Shown here: positions 1-4,889 of the stretch, piece by piece
Numbering within the stretch: the first letter of the stretch is position 1
Layout: each line of letters opens with the position of its first letter
From: Candidatus Woesearchaeota archaeon
GTDB lineage: Archaea; Nanobdellota; Nanobdellia; Woesearchaeales; UBA525
Length of the DNA stretch: 5,738 nt
Assembly (NCBI GenBank): GCA_018221245.1
Contig: JAAOYH010000087.1
Span: 1 to 5,738, forward strand
Direction of reading: 5' to 3'
The notes under the pieces: model-generated
Database searches by the model: none
Told to the model about the DNA's origin: nothing
Seen by the model: only the letters and a program-made list of their open reading frames with translations
Program-made: the position numbers and the translations under genes

Positions 1-176
1 ATTATTTATTAATAATAATTATGATAATTAACTAAAAATATGTAAAAGATATCTTTCAAAAAGATTTAAGCAAAAACAACAATAAAAACCAATAATAAAT
101 TCTAAAAACCACATAAAAAATTTTCAAAAAACATGGTTCGGTCAAAACACCAAAAACAAGGCCAAAACCATTAAGA
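1..176. other. AT-rich non-coding region, G-poor on the + strand
   Basis: No convincing gene is seen here. The one long frame, running leftward through it, is mostly antisense to the methylase gene and rich in low-complexity residues. The stretch is very AT-rich, with a perfect 12-bp palindrome (AAAGATATCTTT, 45-56) and many A-tracts separated by single C residues (CAAAAAC- and TAAAAACC-like runs). From 71 to 134 the + strand has no G at all. It may be the 3' end or terminator zone of a gene beyond the left edge together with the upstream region of the methylase gene. Read leftward it offers several T-tracts, including T6 near 116-121, that could stop a leftward transcript. Confidence 0.6.
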
Positions 177-184
177 TTTATAAA
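177..184 (+). promoter_or_regulatory. TATA box of the METTL5-like gene
   Basis: TTTATAAA is centred about 29 bp upstream of the ATG at 210, with an A-rich TFB-recognition-like stretch (TTAAGA) just before it. No Shine-Dalgarno motif lies between it and the start. This matches an archaeal core promoter giving a leaderless or almost leaderless mRNA. Confidence 0.7.
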
Positions 185-209
185 CCGAATACGGGTTCTG
201 TCCTGTACG

Positions 210-830
210 ATGGACGACAAGAAAGATTTGACAAAATTGCTGAGCAAGCTCAAAACGTTCATCGAGCCCGATTCTAGCTTAGAACAATACCCCACTGATC
301 CGACGACAGCAGCAAATATTTTGTGGGAAGCGTTCATGAACGACGAAATAGAGCACCACCTAATAGCAGACTTTGGCGCAGGCACAGGAATCCTGGGCAT
401 AGGTGCACTAGCTATGGGTGCAGAACAAGTAATATTCATAGAGATAGACCCTAGAGTGTTCCCTATACTGATGGAGAACCTCTACATCCTAGAGAAAGAG
501 ACAAAACAGACATTCAGCAACTACAAAATAATCGAGGGTAATGTAGAAGCATACGACCAGCCAGTAGAGGTCGTCCTCCAAAACCCTCCTTTCGGCACGA
601 GAAAAAATCACATCGATACCACATTCCTCAAGAAAGCAATAATGCTGGCCCCCACAGTGTACACATTACACAAGACCAGCACAATAGATCACGTCAAAGA
701 CAAAGCAACAGAGTACGGCGGCACCGTAGCAGAAGAGAAAACTCTAGAGATGCCTTTGAAAAACACGATGCCCCAGCACATCAAGGACGTCGAGAAAATC
801 GAAGTCACCCTCCTCAAAATAACTTCTTAA
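210..830 (+). CDS. METTL5-family rRNA N6-adenine methyltransferase (COG2263-type RNA methylase)
   Basis: This 206-residue cytosolic protein has the full motif set of the METTL5 family, SAM-dependent RNA methylases. The human member makes N6-methyladenosine in 18S rRNA with the partner TRMT112. In order: the family N-terminal signature LEQYPTDP (24-31), the SAM-binding loop DFGAGTGIL (54-62), the acidic motif EIDP (78-81), the catalytic NPPFGT (125-130, the N/D-PP-F/Y/W type of amino-methyltransferases), and a family-like VYTLHK (150-155). The length, about 200 residues, is normal for the family and the gene is intact. The ATG at 210 is chosen because a TATA box sits 29 bp before it and the family signature begins soon after. 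It is the first gene of the rightward block, but the next gene has its own TATA box and so may be transcribed separately. An rRNA target is inferred from the family; the exact adenine is not known. Confidence 0.9.
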   Translation: MDDKKDLTKLLSKLKTFIEPDSSLEQYPTDPTTAANILWEAFMNDEIEHHLIADFGAGTGILGIGALAMGAEQVIFIEIDPRVFPILMENLYILEKETKQTFSNYKIIEGNVEAYDQPVEVVLQNPPFGTRKNHIDTTFLKKAIMLAPTVYTLHKTSTIDHVKDKATEYGGTVAEEKTLEMPLKNTMPQHIKDVEKIEVTLLKITS

Positions 831-832
831 TG

Positions 833-840
833 CTTATATA
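833..840 (+). promoter_or_regulatory. TATA box of the VKOR gene
   Basis: CTTATATA is centred about 25 bp before the VKOR ATG at 862, and begins two bases after the stop codon of the methylase gene. There is no Shine-Dalgarno motif before the ATG. A leaderless transcript starting at or next to the ATG is likely. Confidence 0.65.
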
Positions 841-861
841 GCAGTAGTCCCTGTTAATACC

Positions 862-1239
862 ATGTTAATAGTACCATTAGCGTTCGCAGGCATTGCGCTC
901 TCCATGTATGCGCTCTGGGTTAGTCACAATCACAAGAAGAAGGGCTATATAGCCCTGTGCGACCTGAGCAAAGAGATCTCATGCACCCGTGCTTTCAGCA
1001 GCAAATACAGCAGGATGTTTGGCATACACAACGCAGTATTCGGCATAGCATTCTACGCCCTTATACTTGTAATAACAAACAATGCAATCCTTATCTTCTT
1101 GGCCCTGCTAGCGATGCTAGCCACAATCCATCTAGCGCATATCAGCATGATAAAGATGAAGAACTTGTGCCTGGTCTGCAACGCCATCTATCTCATCAAC
1201 ACATCCATATTCCTAGTCATAATCAATGGACTAGGATAA
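862..1239 (+). CDS. Minimal vitamin K epoxide reductase (VKOR) family protein, quinone-linked disulfide-forming membrane enzyme
   Basis: VKOR-family proteins take electrons from thiols of exported proteins and pass them to a membrane quinone, so promoting disulfide formation outside the membrane. This 125-residue protein has the diagnostic residues: loop cysteines C33 and C41, a serine at S47, and the catalytic pair C103-L-V-C106 at the start of the last helix. The 8-residue step between the loop cysteines and the 6-residue step to the serine match human VKORC1 (C43, C51, S57). Hydrophobic segments near 1-20, 55-72, 75-93 and 108-124 predict four membrane helices. It is shorter than VKORC1 (163 residues) and lacks the C-terminal thioredoxin domain fused in many bacterial forms, so a separate thiol partner is expected. 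The ATG at 862 is backed by the TATA box at 833-840. Membership of the family is close to certain; the physiological substrate is unknown. Confidence 0.88.
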   Translation: MLIVPLAFAGIALSMYALWVSHNHKKKGYIALCDLSKEISCTRAFSSKYSRMFGIHNAVFGIAFYALILVITNNAILIFLALLAMLATIHLAHISMIKMKNLCLVCNAIYLINTSIFLVIINGLG

Positions 1240-1262
1240 GGACATCTCTGAATATTCGAGCG

Positions 1263-1283
1263 CTACCGGACGATATCCGATAG
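1263..1283. repeat. Imperfect inverted repeat after the VKOR gene
   Basis: CTACCGGA and TCCGATAG form an 8-bp stem with one mismatch around a 5-base CGATA loop. It lies 23 bp after the VKOR stop and ends one base before an ATG at 1285. It could be a transcript-end hairpin of the VKOR unit or an operator for the genes that follow. It makes the ATG at 1285 less attractive as a start. There is no T-tract directly after it, so a simple terminator reading is weak. Confidence 0.35.
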
Positions 1284-1292
1284 AATGACAGG

Positions 1293-1303
1293 CATATTTC
1301 TAT
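1293..1303 (+). promoter_or_regulatory. Possible TATA box of the glycine-zipper gene
   Basis: An AT-rich stretch (CATATTTCTAT) is centred about 29 bp upstream of the ATG at 1327, the spacing seen at the other starts in this window. It matches the TATA consensus less well than the boxes at 177, 833 or 5568. It favours 1327 over 1285 as the translation start. Confidence 0.35.
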
Positions 1304-1326
1304 CATCTGACAAACATACTCCCTCC

Positions 1327-1899
1327 ATGGCACAGACGGAAGATATGATATTCGGAATAGCCGACGTAATAGCTGCACACAATCTGCTGAGATACGCTCG
1401 CGAAGGAGAGGATGAACCTCAGACAAGGATGTTGATAGGAGCCACCATGGCAAGCCTAGGATATCTGTACGGGCCAGACATCAAGAACAAGTTCTCGGAA
1501 AAAACAGAGATCATGGAAAAGCTCCGCTCTAGGGCAATATATGCAGGGGGCGGGGCCATGCTAGGAGGTATCGTAGGATACCTGTCAGGACCTGATCTAG
1601 CAGGAAAAGACACATCCAAGGTTGAACGACCGAGCGGCCTGATGGCGATAGCAAGTGTCGGATGGCTGGGCTACTCCTTAGTAGGAAGAGAAGAGACTGA
1701 TCACGAGAGACAGCTCTGGGGACTAGGAGCTGGAAGCATAGGATACTTGTATGGACCTGAACTCTTGAGCAAGATCAAGCATGTCTCTATACCAGACCAT
1801 GTCTGCGAGGATGGAGTGGACATACAGGCAAGAGGCGCAGCAATTTTCGGAGCTATGGTTGGCGCAGGTATAGGTTGGTGGGCAGGAGAAGAAAAATGA
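1327..1899 (+). CDS. Glycine-zipper repeat membrane protein, unknown function
   Basis: I do not recognise a named family. From the ATG at 1327 the protein has 190 residues built of about five related glycine-rich hydrophobic units. Units near 36-52, 72-91 and 131-147 share a core G-Y-L-Y/S-G-P-D/E-L/I. Two more diverged units lie near 105-120 and 172-188, the last with GAGIGWWAGEE. Charged linkers separate them. Short helices with small residues every few positions resemble glycine-zipper segments that pack tightly or oligomerise in membranes, so a membrane scaffold or pore-like role is possible but unproven. An in-frame ATG at 1285 would add 14 residues. I prefer 1327 because an AT-rich box lies about 29 bp upstream and the 1285 start abuts an inverted repeat. 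The stop codon TGA overlaps the next start as ATGA, so the two are probably translated together. Confidence 0.72.
   Translation: MAQTEDMIFGIADVIAAHNLLRYAREGEDEPQTRMLIGATMASLGYLYGPDIKNKFSEKTEIMEKLRSRAIYAGGGAMLGGIVGYLSGPDLAGKDTSKVERPSGLMAIASVGWLGYSLVGREETDHERQLWGLGAGSIGYLYGPELLSKIKHVSIPDHVCEDGVDIQARGAAIFGAMVGAGIGWWAGEEK
1884..1888 (+). promoter_or_regulatory. Shine-Dalgarno site deciding the start of the 100-residue protein
   Basis: AGGAG sits 7 bases before the ATG at 1896, inside the end of the preceding gene. It supports 1896 over the upstream in-frame TTG at 1875. Unlike the TATA-only starts in this window, this one looks to be read by SD-dependent re-initiation. Confidence 0.6.
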
Positions 1900-2198
1900 A
1901 CATTGATAAATTATGGACCCGGTGGAAAAGCTACATTCTGGAGATAGAAAATGCGCACGAGCGCCTGAAAGATACTGAAGCCCCAGGGTGGACTTGTCTA
2001 GTCCCGCCAATGTATAGGCTTCTGATGGAAGAGCCTTCCCTGAGAAAAGATGTAGACCCACACACCGTAACTATGGCAGGGCATTATCTGCTCCACAGGT
2101 ATCCTGATCTCAAGAGCTGTCTCGAGCCCACTGATCAAGAGCGTCTTAAAGATGATATATCTAGGTTTTTCGAGGAGGCAGATGATGAGAGGGGCTAA
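1896..2198 (+). CDS. Small soluble hypothetical protein, 100 residues
   Basis: The family is not recognised. From the ATG at 1896 the protein has 100 residues, no membrane segment and no signal peptide. It is rich in charged residues and looks mainly helical, with tryptophans at 7, 10 and 33, a turn-like EAPGW near 29-33, cysteines at 34 and 76, and an acidic C-terminal helix ending EEADDERG. It overlaps the preceding gene by 4 bases (ATGA) and the following gene by 14 bases, with SD motifs at both junctions. It is therefore very likely made together with the two membrane proteins flanking it, and could be a cytoplasmic partner of one of them. That role is inference only. Tight packing and intact reading through two overlaps argue that it is a real gene. 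Confidence 0.7.
   Translation: MNIDKLWTRWKSYILEIENAHERLKDTEAPGWTCLVPPMYRLLMEEPSLRKDVDPHTVTMAGHYLLHRYPDLKSCLEPTDQERLKDDISRFFEEADDERG
2172..2178 (+). promoter_or_regulatory. Strong Shine-Dalgarno site of the LysM gene
   Basis: GAGGAGG is the best SD match in the window. It leaves 6 bases to the ATG at 2185 and only 3 to the ATG at 2182, and lies downstream of the in-frame ATG at 2152. It therefore points to 2185 as the true start, within the end of the preceding gene. Confidence 0.7.
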
Positions 2199-2883
2199 AG
2201 CATTCACACTCGGGTCACTGGCTCTTATCACTGCACCTGCATGGCTACCAATAGCTTTGGCAGGATATCTTATTGGGTATACCGCAGTCCAGACCTCTAG
2301 GTTCGTCTTCAAGCACCCTGGCTGGACAATTGGCGCATTAGGGATTGCAGGCATAATAGCATATGATAGCACCCCAGAAAGAATGGCTTTGAGGAACCCA
2401 CCGCCAATAATCCAAGAAGTCGTAACACCTGCTCCTGAGATTGTAGAACCTCCCCAGATGGTATCTCCCCCTAAGATAATACCTCCAGAAATACCAAAGA
2501 TGGGAATAATCAAAGAAGAAGGAACAGTATACTACCACGTTAGGCAGGATGATACCTTGCTAGGCATAGCTAGTGAACAGCTTGGGAATCCTGCGTTATA
2601 CACACAGATCATGGAGAAGAACGGAATAACAGATTCAAGAAAACTTATCACAGGAACGAGGCTGAGAATACCAGAAGAGCTATGCGGGCCTTGTGTAGGA
2701 ACATACAGACAGGTTCCAGAACTTACTCCGATCACGATCCCCGGATCAGAAAACATATCGGAAAGGTTTGAGAATCTTGAGGACATTCTATCAATCAACA
2801 AGGCCTTGGGTCTTGATTACACAGATAAGTTCACATATAGCAGGGGTGAGAGAATAGTCTGGGTACCTGACGGATACCTGTAG
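2185..2883 (+). CDS. Membrane-anchored LysM-domain protein with a CGPC motif
   Basis: LysM domains bind GlcNAc-containing glycans such as peptidoglycan. From the ATG at 2185 the protein has 232 residues. In order: a basic N-terminus (MRGAK), a long hydrophobic stretch (about 6-36), a basic loop, a second hydrophobic segment (about 48-60), a proline-rich spacer (about 72-107), a LysM domain (about 116-163), a CGPC motif (167-170) and a C-terminal half (about 195-230) resembling a second, worn LysM. The first LysM shows the classic pattern: YHV..DDTLLGIA, an N-G-I-T-D turn, then ITGTRLRIP. If the basic loop stays inside, the LysM part faces outward; the topology is not certain. CGPC is the thioredoxin active-site sequence, but no thioredoxin fold surrounds it, so the cysteines may form a structural disulfide or bind metal. 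The gene is last in the overlapping run and has a strong SD. The ligand is unknown, since most archaea lack murein. Confidence 0.82.
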   Translation: MRGAKAFTLGSLALITAPAWLPIALAGYLIGYTAVQTSRFVFKHPGWTIGALGIAGIIAYDSTPERMALRNPPPIIQEVVTPAPEIVEPPQMVSPPKIIPPEIPKMGIIKEEGTVYYHVRQDDTLLGIASEQLGNPALYTQIMEKNGITDSRKLITGTRLRIPEELCGPCVGTYRQVPELTPITIPGSENISERFENLEDILSINKALGLDYTDKFTYSRGERIVWVPDGYL

Positions 2884-2891
2884 AATCAGTT

Positions 2892-2916
2892 AAAAATGAT
2901 AAATCACAAATCATTT
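2892..2916. terminator. Possible terminator between convergent genes
   Basis: AAATGAT (2894-2900) and ATCATTT (2910-2916) can pair across a 9-base loop between the convergent LysM and methyltransferase genes. The right arm overlaps the methyltransferase stop codon. Read leftward, a T5 run (2896-2892) covers the far end of the hairpin and just beyond, which suits an archaeal T-tract terminator for the leftward unit. Rightward use is less clear. Confidence 0.4.
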
Positions 2917-3606
2917 CCGTGCAACTGCAACGTGCTGCTCGCAAGGATATTTTTCAAGCGAAACTTTGTATAATGATAAGAAACTTTCTAGCTCTTCGGG
3001 AGAATCGTAATGTATTGTCTCAATATTGAAATTGAAGAACTTTGCTTTTTCCAAATGCTCAGACAGAGATTGCTTACTTTGGGCACATTGCCACCCTGTA
3101 GTATCATGCACTCTGAGATTTTCGAAATCGAGTTCTTCATCTGCTGGAAAATCAGGCGTATTGTTAAGCATGTTAATGTACTCAAATGACATGAATAGGC
3201 CAACAAACGTGCCTCCAACATTGAGAGATTCATAAACGTAATTTAGCATTTTAGCCACTTGATCTTGAGTCTCAGGCAATATAACGTTTATAGAAACAAC
3301 ACCGTCAAATATCCCTTTCCAGGGTGTCTCTTGCCTTGCATCAGAAAGTACAAAATTCAGGCCATCAGCTGTAAATAATCGTTGGGCTTCCGCCAACATT
3401 CCAGCACAGTAATCGCTAGCCACAACCTTATCTCCTCTAGATAACAAATCCTGATTGAGGTAGGGTGTAGGTCCCGTGCCTAAGTTCAGAATCCTGCCAT
3501 GGGGAACGCGTTCCAGAAGATAATCTCTGTTCTTTGAAAATCGTGTGACTGAGTAAATCTTTTCATCATAATTCTGCGCGAACTCAGCCCATAAATTAGG
3601 ATCCAT
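2911..3606 (-). CDS. Class I SAM-dependent methyltransferase, substrate unknown
   Basis: From the ATG at 3606 the protein has 231 residues with a Rossmann-type methyltransferase core of the broad Methyltransf_11/25 kind. Visible are WAEFAQNYDEKI near the N-terminus (common ahead of this fold), motif I with LGTGP (about 42-46), an acidic residue closing the second strand (D65 in ASDY), a SDA motif (about 88-90) and a strand with FDGVVSINV. The C-terminal half holds the substrate part, which I cannot assign; small molecule, lipid or protein targets are all possible. An in-frame ATG at 3648 would add MNLWFFILLENPLS, which looks like translated upstream DNA. A T-rich TATA-like box 25 bp before 3606 supports the shorter form. 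GC content is about 40% by hand count over 2941-3600, lower than in neighbours. The gene lies just after the NADH dehydrogenase gene, so read-through from it is also possible. Confidence 0.82.
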   Translation of the reverse strand: MDPNLWAEFAQNYDEKIYSVTRFSKNRDYLLERVPHGRILNLGTGPTPYLNQDLLSRGDKVVASDYCAGMLAEAQRLFTADGLNFVLSDARQETPWKGIFDGVVSINVILPETQDQVAKMLNYVYESLNVGGTFVGLFMSFEYINMLNNTPDFPADEELDFENLRVHDTTGWQCAQSKQSLSEHLEKAKFFNFNIETIHYDSPEELESFLSLYKVSLEKYPCEQHVAVARK

Positions 3607-3627
3607 AGATAGAGGATTCTCTAGCAG

Positions 3628-3636
3628 AATAAAAAA
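3628..3636 (-). promoter_or_regulatory. TATA-like box of the methyltransferase gene
   Basis: Read leftward, TTTTTTATT is centred about 25 bp upstream of the ATG at 3606, between that ATG and the stop of the NADH dehydrogenase gene. No SD motif precedes 3606. This suggests a separate leaderless transcript, though the T-run could also act as a terminator for the upstream gene. Confidence 0.45.
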
Positions 3637-3651
3637 CCAAAGGTTCATACG

Positions 3652-4851
3652 CTAAAAGCTTTCCTGAGTTTTCTTCGCCCTACGCCTGAAGAGCCTTATG
3701 GTGTACTCTGAAGCCAGTCTGGCCTTGCTCCTGACGCCCATGAATTTCGAGATATAGACTGTACGCCAAAAGAACCACGCCAAGAACCCCTTGAAGTGAA
3801 CTCCGAAGACCTGTCCTGCCCCATACTTTTGTCCTATGCTGATTAGGAAGCCTCTGTTATTGTACTTGAAAGATTTGGGCTGCTTCCCATATATCTGCCT
3901 GATGATGTTGTTGGCCGAGTGCACACCTTGCTGTACGGCTACCTGTGCCAGATTCGGCAGTGGTGAGTTCTGTATGACTGATGCGTCACCTATAGCATAG
4001 GCATTATCCTGGCCTATAATCCTCAAAGATTCATCAACAACAAAATATCCTCTCTGCTTCTCGGCATCTGCACATTCGACCTCATTAGGGGTCACACCCG
4101 CAGTCCAAATTATGCATTCTGACTTGAAGTTAAGGTCCTGACCGTTCACCGTGGCTATGATATTATTCTTGTGAACCGACTTGACTCTGGCTTCTGTGAT
4201 TATCTCTATTCCTTTCATCTCCAACCTGTTCATTGCAATCTCTTGTATCTTCGGGTCTATGCCCTTCAGGATGGTCGGGCCAGACTGAAGTATCGTGACA
4301 GAAGGCTCCTTGTCCCTGATGAACTCCTTCTTCATTCTGAACTTGTAGAATTCCAGCATCTCCGTGGCGAGTTCTACACCTGTGGGACCACCCCCCACAA
4401 TTATTACATCGAGAAGTTTTCCTACATTCTTTACTTTAGCAGCAGATTCTATGTTATGCTCAGCCTTTCGCCTAACCTCTAGAGCGTCATTGATGGTTTT
4501 CAGTTCCATCACTCCTTCTGGTGGCTCTCTAGTTCTGGAACCCGTAGCGATTATGATGTAGTCATAGCTCTTTACAGTTCCTCCATCTCCATGTACGGTC
4601 TTCTTGTTAAGATCAATTTTGACAACCTTCTCAAGCATCTGAGTTACATGTTTTTGAAAGATGCACTTGTATTCATGCGTCACAGATGGGACGTGCAGTA
4701 TATCAGCAGCTACCTCGTGAAGGAGTGGAGTAAATACGAACCTGTTGTTGGGCTCGAACAGAACAATCTCTACATCCTTGAGCTTGTGCTGCAGCTTTTT
4801 TATCGCGTAGATGCCACCAAATCCTCCTCCGACGACAACTATAGTCTTCAT
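3652..4851 (-). CDS. ndh: Type II NADH:quinone oxidoreductase (NDH-2), FAD-dependent
   Basis: NDH-2 moves electrons from NAD(P)H through FAD to membrane quinone without pumping protons. The 399-residue length fits the family. The FAD-binding loop GGGFGG is at 8-13, ATGS at 102-105, the NAD(P)-binding loop GGGPTGVE at 153-160, and the FAD-contact AIGD at 286-289. The quinone-site signature AQVAVQQG (302-309) is typical of NDH-2 and separates it from soluble disulfide reductases. No redox-active CxxxxC follows the first loop. The C-terminus has an amphipathic, aromatic stretch AWFFWRTVY (358-366) and a basic tail, as used by NDH-2 to attach to the membrane surface. The residue ending the second strand of the NAD domain is Q189, where NADH-specific members usually carry glutamate, so NADPH use is possible. 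The start is supported by a TATA box 25 bp upstream. The gene lies between a lipid kinase homologue and a methyltransferase. Confidence 0.9.
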   Translation of the reverse strand: MKTIVVVGGGFGGIYAIKKLQHKLKDVEIVLFEPNNRFVFTPLLHEVAADILHVPSVTHEYKCIFQKHVTQMLEKVVKIDLNKKTVHGDGGTVKSYDYIIIATGSRTREPPEGVMELKTINDALEVRRKAEHNIESAAKVKNVGKLLDVIIVGGGPTGVELATEMLEFYKFRMKKEFIRDKEPSVTILQSGPTILKGIDPKIQEIAMNRLEMKGIEIITEARVKSVHKNNIIATVNGQDLNFKSECIIWTAGVTPNEVECADAEKQRGYFVVDESLRIIGQDNAYAIGDASVIQNSPLPNLAQVAVQQGVHSANNIIRQIYGKQPKSFKYNNRGFLISIGQKYGAGQVFGVHFKGFLAWFFWRTVYISKFMGVRSKARLASEYTIRLFRRRAKKTQESF

Positions 4852-4872
4852 ACTCTAAAGGTCAAAATTGCG

Positions 4873-4882
4873 ATTTAAAAAT
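4873..4882 (-). promoter_or_regulatory. TATA box of the NDH-2 gene
   Basis: Read leftward, ATTTTTAAAT is centred about 26 bp upstream of the ATG at 4851 and 8 bases after the lipid kinase stop codon. The T5 run within it may also help end transcription of the upstream gene. No SD motif precedes the ATG, so a leaderless mRNA is likely. Confidence 0.6.
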
Positions 4883-4889
4883 TTGTTCC

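Noticed and set aside
131..145. GGTTCGGTC resembling a tRNA T-loop
   Set aside because: No acceptor, D or anticodon arm can be built around it, and the flanks are A-rich non-structured DNA.
56..439. Leftward 127-residue open frame over the left region and the methylase gene
   Set aside because: Half is antisense to the well-supported METTL5-like gene and the rest is low-complexity sequence from the A-rich spacer.
941..956. Perfect 16-bp palindrome AGGGCTATATAGCCCT inside the VKOR gene
   Set aside because: It encodes ordinary VKOR residues near C33. One such palindrome by chance in a window this long is unlikely but not remarkable, so I do not call a regulatory site.
957..1283. Rightward 108-residue frame overlapping VKOR in another frame
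   Set aside because: It overlaps a gene with all VKOR catalytic residues, and its own translation is rich in H, Q and R with no domain character.
1998..2513. Leftward 171-residue glycine-rich frame
   Set aside because: It is antisense to the 100-residue and LysM genes. Its glycine and isoleucine richness is the mirror image of the proline-rich spacer of the LysM protein.
2683..2694. CGPC as evidence of a thioredoxin domain
   Set aside because: No preceding tryptophan, no beta strand before it and no cis-proline segment after it; only the four-residue motif matches.
3607..3648. N-terminal extension of the methyltransferase from the ATG at 3648
   Set aside because: The 14 added residues are not typical of the fold, the TATA-like box lies inside them, and the ATG at 3606 has the expected 25-bp spacing.
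4171..4878. Three rightward frames inside the NDH-2 gene
   Set aside because: All are antisense to a full-length gene with intact FAD, NAD and quinone motifs; none has a recognisable domain.
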